This document shows positions 18,479 to 26,680 of a stretch of DNA of 64,000 bases, in pieces; within the stretch, counting starts at the first letter, position 1; every line of letters starts with the position of its first letter. A model generated the notes under the pieces. The model was not told the origin of the DNA. It did no database searches and was given only the letters and a program-made list of their open reading frames with translations. The stretch is from NCBI GenBank assembly GCA_948847595.1, contig CAQOGY010000004.1, positions 186,001 through 250,000 of the forward strand, given 5' to 3'. This stretch comes from an uncultured Bacteroides sp. (GTDB taxonomy: Bacteria > Bacteroidota > Bacteroidia > Bacteroidales > Bacteroidaceae). The position numbers were made by a program, and so were the translations under genes.

Positions 18479-18585
18479 TGTCGATATTGTTTTATGATTA
18501 ATTCCGCTATAGCTGTTTATGTCGATATTATATTATTCTAAATCGTATTAATCCTATAATATAAGCTATTGATTTGCTACATTTG
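18479..18585 (+). promoter_or_regulatory. AraC-regulon operators (copy 3 plus a half copy) and promoter of the GH43-GH97 operon
   Basis: The full motif copy lies at 18520-18559 (TGTCGATATT, AATCGTATT, ATCCTATAA) with TACATTTG at 18578-18585, 58 bp from motif start. A second TGTCGATATTGTTTTAT begins at 18479, between the regulator gene and the full copy. The arrangement could serve both the GH43 gene and the divergent regulator. Confidence 0.65.
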
Positions 18586-18666
18586 TGGTATATTATTTGA
18601 AAGAGATTGAGAATAAAAAGAATTCAGGATAATCCTGTAACACAGTGTATGAATATAAGAAAGAAT

Positions 18667-20250
18667 ATGAAAACCAACACATGTATTGTAGTATTGATTT
18701 TTACTTTATTAACAGTAAATGTATTTGCACAGAATGATTACAAGTGGGGAGAATGGACAACTTGGGGCGATCAGGGAGATGGCACCTATTGTAATCCTGT
18801 CCTTCCTTCCGATTACAGTGACATTGATTGTATTCGTGTGGGGGATGATTATTATGCTATTTCTTCTACCTTTCAATATTCCCCAGGTATGGTGATCATA
18901 CATTCCAAGGATTTGGTGAACTGGACGATTAAAGGTCATGTGGTTTCTGATCTGAGACAGATCAGTGAAGAAATGAACTGGACGCGTATGAATCGTTATG
19001 GCCGAGGTATTTGGGCAGGGGCAATTCGTTATTATCAGGGAAAATTCTATGTGTATTTCGGTACACCGGATGAAGGTTATTTTATGTCGACAGCTACCGA
19101 TCCTGCGGGACCGTGGGAACCGTTGCACTGTGTAAAAGCAGAAAAGGGATGGGATGACTGTTGTCCTTTCTTTGACGATGACGGGCAACTATATTTTGTA
19201 GGTACCTATTTTGCTGATAAATACAAAACTTACCTGTACCGGATGACACCTGATGGGAAGACCTTGATCGAAAACTCTAAAATATTAATTAATGAGGGGT
19301 ATGGTCGCGAGGCAAGTAAACTTTATAAAATCAACGGAACATATTATCATTTTTTCAGTGAAGTTAAAAATGGCGGTAGATATATCATGATGCAACGTTC
19401 TTCTTCAATTACAGGACCGTATCTTGAAAGGAAACAATTAAGTCATGTACAGCGTGAATATAATGAGCCTAATCAAGGCGGACTTGTTGAAGGTCTTGAC
19501 AGGAAGTGGTATTTCTTTACCCACCATGGTACGGGTGACTGGGCAGGTCGGATTGCTAGTCTGCTACCGGTATATTGGGTCGATGGTTGGCCGATTATTG
19601 GTGAGGTTGGGCAGGATGGCATTGGCACAATGGTATGGCAAGCGGCCAAGCCTTCCAATGAGTATCCGGTTCGGACTCCACAATCATCTGATGATTTTAG
19701 CAAGTCGGTACTTTCTCCTCAATGGGAATGGAACTACCAGCCCCGGGACGAGATGTGGTCATTGACGGAAAGACCAGGCTATTTGCGGTTAAAAGCTTTT
19801 CGTCCATTAGTCACGGATAATTTGCTGAAAGCGGGAAATACCTTGACTCAGCGTTGTTTTCGTACAAACAAAAATGAAGTTATTGTAAAAATGAACATTG
19901 AGGGCATGGTTGACGGACAGAAAGCCGGACTGTGTCATTACTCTAAGAGTTATGCCATGGTGGGGGTACGCCAGTCCGGCAAAGACCGGAATCTGGAATT
20001 CCAGACCAATAAAGAGAAAATCACAGGTCCTGTGATAAAGGGAAACAAGGTGTGGATTAAATCTGTATGGGGGCTGGATGGAAAAAGCCAATTTTCATAT
20101 AGTACAGATGGCAGGAAGTTTACCCCGTTCGGAGAGGTATATCAACTTGAATGGGGATATTACCGGGGAAGCCGCATTGGGATTTACTGTTTTAATAATA
20201 TAGCGGATGCGGGGTATATCGATGTGGATGAGTTTATTTATTTATATTAA
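18667..20250 (+). CDS. GH43 family glycosidase with C-terminal beta-sandwich
   Basis: About 527 residues; the ATG at 18667 opens a signal peptide ending V-F-A and has AAGAAAGA upstream, while longer in-frame starts (ATG at 18649, TTG at 18607) only add a hydrophilic leader. Residues about 35-330 form a GH43 propeller: NPVLPSDYSDIDCIRVGDDYY, WDDCCPFFDDDGQLYF and the acid motif GREASKLYK. Residues about 345-527 are the concanavalin-like domain that shapes the active site in xylosidase-type GH43 enzymes. Beta-xylosidase or arabinofuranosidase activity is plausible but unproved. The GH97 gene starts 11 bp downstream, so they form one transcript. Confidence 0.86.
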   Translation: MKTNTCIVVLIFTLLTVNVFAQNDYKWGEWTTWGDQGDGTYCNPVLPSDYSDIDCIRVGDDYYAISSTFQYSPGMVIIHSKDLVNWTIKGHVVSDLRQISEEMNWTRMNRYGRGIWAGAIRYYQGKFYVYFGTPDEGYFMSTATDPAGPWEPLHCVKAEKGWDDCCPFFDDDGQLYFVGTYFADKYKTYLYRMTPDGKTLIENSKILINEGYGREASKLYKINGTYYHFFSEVKNGGRYIMMQRSSSITGPYLERKQLSHVQREYNEPNQGGLVEGLDRKWYFFTHHGTGDWAGRIASLLPVYWVDGWPIIGEVGQDGIGTMVWQAAKPSNEYPVRTPQSSDDFSKSVLSPQWEWNYQPRDEMWSLTERPGYLRLKAFRPLVTDNLLKAGNTLTQRCFRTNKNEVIVKMNIEGMVDGQKAGLCHYSKSYAMVGVRQSGKDRNLEFQTNKEKITGPVIKGNKVWIKSVWGLDGKSQFSYSTDGRKFTPFGEVYQLEWGYYRGSRIGIYCFNNIADAGYIDVDEFIYLY

Positions 20251-20261
20251 CTGTTTAGTGT

Positions 20262-22178
20262 ATGAAACATTCCTTTAATTGTTTAAGTTATGAATTACTG
20301 CTTTATGTGCTCATTTGTATTCCATTCTGTTCTTGTTCTCAAAAAGATACAGGTGTGATTTCTCCTAATGGGAAGATATGTCTTTCTGTTGAAATAAAGG
20401 AAGATACTGAAAAAGACGGTTTTGGCAAAGTCTTTTTTAATGTAGAGTACAAAGATGGTAAAACTTCCAGAAGGGTTCTATCTGATACCCGAATTGGCTT
20501 GGAAACCCAGTTTATGTCATTTACCGATAACATCAGGTTGAAATCTGTGTCCGGTACTAAACTAATTGAAGATGATTATGTGATGCTTACCGGTAAAAGA
20601 AGTCATTGTCAGAATAGAGGAAATGAAAGGATATTTCGGTTTGAGAATGAGAAGGCAGAAACCTTAGATATCGTTTTCAGGGCTTACGATGACGGGATTG
20701 TATTTCGATATAGCTTACCATCTGTTCAAGATAAGGATAGTCTGATATCTGAACATACAGCTTACTATATTCCAGAAGGAACGAAAAGATGGATACAGAA
20801 TTATTCTGTTGGTTATGAAGGTTTCTATCCATTGAAAACCAGAGCAGAAAGAGGCAAAGACAATATGTGGGGCTATCCATTACTTTTGGAACCAGCCGAT
20901 TCATTGTTTGTGTTGATAACTGAGGCCAATATACTTCGTGGACATAGTGGTTCCAGATTGTATAATGGAAATGATATGAATCAATATCAAGTGCGGATGA
21001 CAGATGATAAATTAGCCTTGGGTGATTCATTCACATCGCCATGGAGAGTTCTTATGATAGGTTCTTTGTCTGATGTTGTAGAATCTACTTTAGTGACAGA
21101 TGTCTCTGAACCTAACAAAATTTCTGATACAAGTTGGATTATGCCGGGCTCTGCATCATGGGTATACTGGGCGCATAATCATGGTTCCAAAAATTTCAAG
21201 ATTGTAAAAGACTACATTGACTTGGCTGTTGATATGAAGTGGCCATATAGTCTGATAGATGCGGAATGGAATGAAATGTCAAACGGTGGAGATATTGAAG
21301 ATTTGATAACCTATTCTCTTAGTCGAAATATAAAGCCTATGATTTGGTATAATTCGTCAACTGCTTGGATGGGGCCGGGTCCTCTTTACCGCTTGAATAG
21401 TAAGGAAAACAGAATAAAGGAATATACTTGGCTTCAAAAGTCAGGTGTAGTAGGGGTTAAGATTGATTTTTTTCCTGATGATTATTCGTCTAATATGGAT
21501 TATTATATTGATTTGCTGGAAGATGCAGCTAAATATAAATTAATGGTCAATTTTCATGGAGCTACTATTCCTCGTGGATGGCAAAGGACTTATCCTCATC
21601 TGATGACTATGGAAGCCGTTTATGGGGCAGAGTGGTATAACAATAAGCCAATACTTACAGATCGTGCTGCTGAACATAATGTAACATTGCCATTTACCAG
21701 AAATGTCATTGGCTCAATGGATTATACACCTGGTACATTCTCTGATTCCCAACATCCTCATATCACTACTTGTGGGCATGAACTAGCTTTGTCTGTTGTG
21801 TTTGAGTCAGCATTGCAGCATATGCCTGATAGGCCGGAGGTGTACAGTTCATTACCTCGAAAAGTAAGAGAATTCCTTTCGGGATTACCTACTGCTTGGG
21901 ATGATACAAAACTGTTGTGTGGCTATCCGGGTACTGACATCGTACTGGCACGACGTAAGGGAGATGTATGGTATATTGGAGGATTGAACGGAACTAACGA
22001 GAATAAAACTCTTTCTTTTTCATTGGTTCCTCTGCAAGTTGAAGGAAAAACGATGGATGTATTTAAGGATGGGGTGGACGATAAGAGTTTTGCCATCGAA
22101 GAAAACATCCAGTTATCAAACGATAAAATGGATATGTCATGTCTTCCTCGTGGAGGATTTGTGGCAGTAATAAAGTAA
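20262..22178 (+). CDS. GH97 family glycosidase (second copy), probable lipoprotein
   Basis: A 638-residue GH97 protein that is a paralogue of the protein at 11748-13691: GVKIDFFPDDYS gives a nucleophile-type Asp (D402) and FHGATIPRGWQRTYPH matches the other copy's motif. It is therefore also predicted to be a retaining alpha-glycosidase, alpha-galactosidase being the best-known activity of this subgroup. The N-terminus (IPFCSCSQKD) has Cys residues at a lipobox-like site, suggesting a membrane anchor, unlike the first copy. It shares its transcript with the GH43 gene and would be induced with the GH29 unit by the AraC regulator. Confidence 0.87.
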   Translation: MKHSFNCLSYELLLYVLICIPFCSCSQKDTGVISPNGKICLSVEIKEDTEKDGFGKVFFNVEYKDGKTSRRVLSDTRIGLETQFMSFTDNIRLKSVSGTKLIEDDYVMLTGKRSHCQNRGNERIFRFENEKAETLDIVFRAYDDGIVFRYSLPSVQDKDSLISEHTAYYIPEGTKRWIQNYSVGYEGFYPLKTRAERGKDNMWGYPLLLEPADSLFVLITEANILRGHSGSRLYNGNDMNQYQVRMTDDKLALGDSFTSPWRVLMIGSLSDVVESTLVTDVSEPNKISDTSWIMPGSASWVYWAHNHGSKNFKIVKDYIDLAVDMKWPYSLIDAEWNEMSNGGDIEDLITYSLSRNIKPMIWYNSSTAWMGPGPLYRLNSKENRIKEYTWLQKSGVVGVKIDFFPDDYSSNMDYYIDLLEDAAKYKLMVNFHGATIPRGWQRTYPHLMTMEAVYGAEWYNNKPILTDRAAEHNVTLPFTRNVIGSMDYTPGTFSDSQHPHITTCGHELALSVVFESALQHMPDRPEVYSSLPRKVREFLSGLPTAWDDTKLLCGYPGTDIVLARRKGDVWYIGGLNGTNENKTLSFSLVPLQVEGKTMDVFKDGVDDKSFAIEENIQLSNDKMDMSCLPRGGFVAVIK

Positions 22179-22286
22179 GGATAATAAGTAAATAGACATC
22201 TGTGAAAAAGAAATAGACAAATCATGCTGTGTTTCAATAAAAATGCACTATCTTGCGGTATTGTTTAACCTTAAAATATGATAGCC

Positions 22287-23138
22287 ATGAACACAAAATT
22301 ATTCGGTTTGTTTATCGCATTGTTGGTATGCCTGCCTTCGTTTGCCCAGCAAAAGCCTGTAGAGAAGGTAGATAGTGATGGAGTTTATCTGATGCCCGAT
22401 CAAATGCCGGAGTTTCCGGGCGGGATGCAGGCGATGATGAAGTTTTTGACTACAAATATTAAGTATCCTGTAGAAGCACAGAAGAAAGGCGTTTCCGGTC
22501 GTGTGATCGTACAGTTTGTCATAATGGAAGACGGAACATTGGATCAGGCTAAAGTTGTAAGAGGAGTCGATCCCTTGCTGGACGAAGAAGCCTTGCGCGT
22601 AGTGAAATTAATGCCGAAATGGAAACCGGGAATAGATAGAGGCGAGGCAGTGAAAGTACGTTTTACAGCTCCGATAATGTTTAATCTGTCCAGACCGGAT
22701 GCACAGAGACCTACTTTTCCCGAACTTGTAGTACCTATCGGACAAGAAGTGGAAAACAGGTCTTTGCAAGGAGTATGGCAGAGTTGTGTTGTGCAACCGG
22801 GCGAACATGGATATAAAATTCTGTTATTGCCTGTTCTAAAGATCGTATCGCCTGATCAGACATTCATGAATATAATGACAGCCGGTATGAACGGCAGGTC
22901 AAATGCCATCATCTATTGTCAGGGAGAGTACAGTTTGCCATCGGATGGCACTTACGTGGAGATGGTGGAAAAATCGGTTGATCCGGTTTTTATACAAGGA
23001 GTAAAGAATGAAATCAGTGTGGAACGATTGCATGATAATCTGATTAAGTTGTCTTTTACGGTTCCGGGACAGGGAAGAAAAGTGACGGAATATTGGTTCC
23101 GGGCTCCTTCGCCGGATGTGAAGATAATGGCTGATTGA
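22287..23138 (+). CDS. Secreted protein with TonB C-terminal domain fused to DUF4488
   Basis: About 283 residues. After a signal peptide (to S-F-A-Q) comes a TonB C-terminal fold at about residues 30-130, with MPEFPGGMQAMMKFL, GVSGRVIVQF, DPLLDEEALRVV and MPKWKPG. Residues about 150-283 match what I know as DUF4488 (LQGVWQSC at its start). A classical TonB has an N-terminal membrane anchor and a Pro-rich linker; neither is present, so this protein is probably free in the periplasm or processed. No ExbB/ExbD gene is nearby. An ATG at 22278, three codons upstream, is an alternative start. Role unknown; an adaptor or decoy for SusC-type receptors is conceivable. Confidence 0.75.
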   Translation: MNTKLFGLFIALLVCLPSFAQQKPVEKVDSDGVYLMPDQMPEFPGGMQAMMKFLTTNIKYPVEAQKKGVSGRVIVQFVIMEDGTLDQAKVVRGVDPLLDEEALRVVKLMPKWKPGIDRGEAVKVRFTAPIMFNLSRPDAQRPTFPELVVPIGQEVENRSLQGVWQSCVVQPGEHGYKILLLPVLKIVSPDQTFMNIMTAGMNGRSNAIIYCQGEYSLPSDGTYVEMVEKSVDPVFIQGVKNEISVERLHDNLIKLSFTVPGQGRKVTEYWFRAPSPDVKIMAD

Positions 23139-23152
23139 TATAATAATATTAT

Positions 23153-23227
23153 TTTAGGCACGGATTTCACGGATTACACGGTCTTAATGAATAAAAGCCG
23201 TGTTCATCCGTGAAATCCGTGCCTAAA
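23153..23227. terminator. Long perfect-type hairpin between convergent genes, REP-like
   Basis: Arms 23153-23181 and 23198-23227 are inverted copies apart from a one-base insertion and a nearby substitution (TTTAGGCACGGATTTCACGG at the base). The hairpin sits between the TonB/DUF4488 gene and the convergent GH127 gene and can stop both. I recall very similar GCACGGATTTCACGG repeats at many Bacteroides loci, so it may be a dispersed REP-type repeat used as a terminator. Confidence 0.8.
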
Positions 23228-23266
23228 AAGCTCTCTGTACTTTCTTATCTTCGACTCAGCTTATTA

Positions 23267-25273
23267 TTAATTCTTAAAGAATCCGTTATCTTCCCATTGT
23301 CCCGCTTCCTGTGGCTGTGCCGACGTGGCGCTTACATCGATAGGCAGCCATACTTCCATGTCGCCTTCGCCCCGATGTGCCCAGGCATAATAGGGTATCA
23401 ATGTGAGTTCTACGTCTTTAGTTACCAGTTTTCCTGCTTTGTCATAACTTAATGCCTGCGCATCGGTCGTTATCTGACGGATGCCGTAAAGTAACTCCGG
23501 TTTGTCTGTTACCTTGAATTGCGGATGCTGGTTGAGAAGTATGCTGTGGACGTTGAATCTGTTGTCCGGCCATTCTGCGCAATAAACGATGGGGCCGCGT
23601 TCAACGGCAACACGTCCGTGATCGGCTTCTACTTTGGGATTTGCCTTTACTATTCGGGGGATCATGTCGAAATGTACCTCTACCACATCTCCCTTTTTCC
23701 ATTTGCGGGCAATGCTGAGATAGCCATCATTGACATCGCTTTCTACTGTCTGTCCGTTTACGGATACTTGGTAGGCAGGTTTCTGATTGTCGGTGTAAGA
23801 ATACAGATCACCGGGAAGTACATTGCCGCGTACCCAGCCGGGGATACGGAGTTTCATGGTGAAGTCCTGATTGCCCTGCGTTATTTTCAGGCGGATGTCC
23901 CCATTCCAGGGATAGCTGGTTTCTTGTTCCAGCAGAATCTTTTTCTTGTCTACCTTTAGCTCGGCTTTGTTGGAAAGATAAAGGTTCACGTATACCTGAT
24001 CGTTCTTCACGGCATATACATATCCCGGTAATGACGGAATGAAACGGCTGACGTTTGAAGGGCAGCAGGCGCAGCCGAACCAAGGTTTGCGGCTGTATTT
24101 TCCGTTAGAAGACAGCGGGTTGGGGTAGAAGAAAGAACCTCCGTCCAGTGATACGCCCGATATCAGACCGTTGTATAGTGTGCGTTCCAGGACATCGAAA
24201 TATTTGGCGTCTCCGTGCAGCAGGAAAAGACGGTAGTTCATATATACATTGCCGATAGCGGCGCAGGTTTCACAATAAGCAGACTGGTTGGGCAGCTCGT
24301 AGTTGTTGCCGAATGCTTCGCCTGCATGGCGTGCACCGATACCTCCGGTTATATAAATCTTTTTAGAAACAATGTTGTCCCAAATCTTGTCTATCGCTTT
24401 GATGTAGCTGCTGTCTCCGGTGATGGCTGCCACATCTGCCATGCCTGAGTACATATATACGGCACGTACGGCATGTCCTACGGCTTCATCCTGTTCTACC
24501 ACAGGTTTGTGTGCCTGACTATAGGCGTCTTTCCGGCTGGTATATCCACGGGTATCCAGGAAGAACTTTGCCTGATCAAGATACTTTTTGTCTCCCGTCA
24601 CCATGTATAGTTTGACTAAAGCCATTTCGGCTATCTGATGCCCCGGTACGTATTTCTTTTGTTGAGGGCCGTTGCCGATTTCGCGGCAGACACAGTCGGC
24701 ATATTTAATGGCAATATTGAGGAAGTTTCGTTTTCCGGTAGCTTGATAATGTGCTACAGCTCCTTCTATCATGTGCCCGAGATTGTAGAACTCATGACTT
24801 AGGTTCTCTACCGCTACCCAACGCTCTTTTCCTGCCCAGTTGTGCGGGTGCTTCGGATTCATGGTGCGGGCTGTATAAAGGTAACCGTCCGGTTCCTGTG
24901 CTCCGGCAACGATGACGAGTACGCTGTCAATGTACTTTTGCAGTTTCTTGTCCGGATAGGTTTGCAGAGAGTAACTGGCTCCTTCTATTGTTTTGTATAC
25001 ATCGGTATCGTCGAAAGAGAAGCCCTCTACTTTGTAGGTATCGCTGGGATGTGCTGCCTTTACAAAGTTTTCGTAACGTCCCGTCTCTTCACATTTGCTG
25101 AATGCCAGAGGGATGGTTACTTCACGGCTTGCTTGAAGGCGCTGTCCCCAAAAGTTGTCCGTCACTTTAACGGAAGTAAAGGGAACAGGGTTTATAGGAT
25201 ATCCATGATTTATTTGCGCGCTGCCTGTTATGCAGATGCAGGTCAGGAATGTCGCAGTCAGAACGTTTTTCAT
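23267..25273 (-). CDS. GH127 beta-L-arabinofuranosidase, exported
   Basis: A 668-residue exported protein with signal peptide to about residue 19. The GH127 active site is seen as AYCETCAAIG and FGCACCPSNVSR, whose adjacent cysteines (C403, C404) match the Zn-binding and nucleophile cysteines of HypBA1, the family's reference enzyme. GH127 removes terminal beta-L-arabinofuranose by a Cys-based retaining mechanism. It lies 36 bp behind a GH43 gene on the same strand at the edge of the arabinogalactan-type PUL; I recall the B. thetaiotaomicron equivalent as BT3674. Periplasmic removal of arabinose from imported side chains fits best. Confidence 0.9.
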   Translation of the reverse strand: MKNVLTATFLTCICITGSAQINHGYPINPVPFTSVKVTDNFWGQRLQASREVTIPLAFSKCEETGRYENFVKAAHPSDTYKVEGFSFDDTDVYKTIEGASYSLQTYPDKKLQKYIDSVLVIVAGAQEPDGYLYTARTMNPKHPHNWAGKERWVAVENLSHEFYNLGHMIEGAVAHYQATGKRNFLNIAIKYADCVCREIGNGPQQKKYVPGHQIAEMALVKLYMVTGDKKYLDQAKFFLDTRGYTSRKDAYSQAHKPVVEQDEAVGHAVRAVYMYSGMADVAAITGDSSYIKAIDKIWDNIVSKKIYITGGIGARHAGEAFGNNYELPNQSAYCETCAAIGNVYMNYRLFLLHGDAKYFDVLERTLYNGLISGVSLDGGSFFYPNPLSSNGKYSRKPWFGCACCPSNVSRFIPSLPGYVYAVKNDQVYVNLYLSNKAELKVDKKKILLEQETSYPWNGDIRLKITQGNQDFTMKLRIPGWVRGNVLPGDLYSYTDNQKPAYQVSVNGQTVESDVNDGYLSIARKWKKGDVVEVHFDMIPRIVKANPKVEADHGRVAVERGPIVYCAEWPDNRFNVHSILLNQHPQFKVTDKPELLYGIRQITTDAQALSYDKAGKLVTKDVELTLIPYYAWAHRGEGDMEVWLPIDVSATSAQPQEAGQWEDNGFFKN

Positions 25274-25309
25274 CTTGGTATTATTTTAGTATGAATCTTT
25301 GTTGTGGTG

Positions 25310-26311
25310 TTATGGTGTCGGGATTACCTGTTTGATTGTTCCGTCCGGATTGAATTCCATCCGGTCAATACATACTTCGCGGTGCCAGCCCGGTCCGTCA
25401 TTCAGATGGTTCTTGTTGATACGGTGGTATACGATATACCATTTGTCTTTTCCCGGTACTTGCAGGATAGAGTTGTGGGCAGGTCCGTAGATTTCTTCTT
25501 TTGGATTTTGAATGAGTACTATCGGGGCTTTGGCTACTTCGATCGGACCGAGTGGTGACTGGGCGGTACCATAAACAACGTGGTAGTTGGGGGAACCGGT
25601 GTCGTCTACAGACCAGAAGAAGTAGTAAACTCCTTTTCTATAAATAACGTAAGGAGCTTCACGGTATGCGTAAGTCTGCAAAGTCCCTCCTTTGGGAGTT
25701 AATACTACCGTTGTCTCTTCTTTGACGGACAGCATGTCGTCGTTGAGCTCGGCTCCTGCCATGTAACCGTTACCCCAATAGAGGTAGCTTTTGCCGGATA
25801 CGGGGTCGGTGAATACATCCACATCAATCTGCTGTCCCCGTCCTGTGGGAGAAGAGGTGATGATAGGTTTGCCCAAATCAGTGAAAGGTCCGGTGGGGGA
25901 GTCGGCTACGGCAACTCCTATCTGCTTGCCTTTGTTGGTCGTCGGGTTGGCACTATAATAAAAGAAGTATTTATACTTCCCGTCTATCTTCTTTTCTTCA
26001 ATGCAGGGAGCCCATGCGTTTCCGTTTGCCCAAGACACATTTTTGCCCATCTCCAGAATCACAGTCTCTTCTTTCCATGTCTTTAAATTCTTCGATGAAA
26101 AGACCTTAAAATAACTTCCGCCCCATCCCGGAAATCCGTCACTGGTGGGGTAAATATAATAGCGTTTTGTCTGATGAGAATACAGAACTTCGGGGTCGGC
26201 ATGGAACCCCGGCAGAATAGGGTTACCGGATTTCTTATTTTGTGCCGTTACTTGTACTGCTCCGATGAGTAATAAGTGGAATAGAAAGATTTTGGTAAAT
26301 AAATGCTTCAT
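25310..26311 (-). CDS. GH43 family arabinofuranosidase-type enzyme, exported
   Basis: A single-domain GH43 protein of 333 residues with signal peptide to T-A-Q (residue 24). The three catalytic carboxylates are all in place: base D39 in FHADPEV, modulator D163 in QIDVDVFTD and acid E218 in YREAPYV. GWHREVCIDRMEFNPDG closes the propeller. No accessory module. It is the first gene of a two-gene minus-strand operon with GH127; an alpha-L-arabinofuranosidase acting before the beta-specific GH127 is the natural reading. Confidence 0.88.
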   Translation of the reverse strand: MKHLFTKIFLFHLLLIGAVQVTAQNKKSGNPILPGFHADPEVLYSHQTKRYYIYPTSDGFPGWGGSYFKVFSSKNLKTWKEETVILEMGKNVSWANGNAWAPCIEEKKIDGKYKYFFYYSANPTTNKGKQIGVAVADSPTGPFTDLGKPIITSSPTGRGQQIDVDVFTDPVSGKSYLYWGNGYMAGAELNDDMLSVKEETTVVLTPKGGTLQTYAYREAPYVIYRKGVYYFFWSVDDTGSPNYHVVYGTAQSPLGPIEVAKAPIVLIQNPKEEIYGPAHNSILQVPGKDKWYIVYHRINKNHLNDGPGWHREVCIDRMEFNPDGTIKQVIPTP

Positions 26312-26345
26312 GATATTTATAATTAGATTTTTATTATAAGTACGA

Positions 26346-26655
26346 CAAAGATAGAGGATCTACCTAAATAAAAAGATTATATATCCGTCAAATAGGGTTA
26401 TATATCATTCAAACGGAAATGAAAATAAGAAAATACCTTTAAATAGACCTTGATGAATGAATATTGGAGCTTGTTTATTGCTTTCTTTAAAAAAGAATAC
26501 TTACGTTTGGGAAAATGGTTGGAGAGTATGTTGGTATTAAATAAATTTGTTTTTCGAAAATAGGTTATTTTGAGATAAAAAGGTCATTATGAATTAAAAT
26601 TAGATTTTAATGAATGAATATCAGACATACTTTTAGTTATTAGGCTTTACCTTTG
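26346..26655. promoter_or_regulatory. Divergent promoter region of the arabinogalactan-type PUL
   Basis: The 369-bp gap 26312-26680 has no gene. A minus-strand -7 box TATCTTTG (26346-26353) drives GH43-GH127, and a plus-strand TACCTTTG (26648-26655) drives the DUF4419 gene. Two 20-bp direct repeats, at 26445-26464 and 26602-26621, match at 17 of 20 positions; both end in ATGAATGAATAT. The second lies 27 bp from the plus-strand -7 box, a good position for an HTCS activator site. Related sequences occur before the GH16-GH43 gene (TTTTAATGAAT near 45146) and, inverted, before the susC operon (TCATTCAT at 37387). Confidence 0.55.
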
Positions 26656-26680
26656 CAAGACATAAAAACACACGATTACC

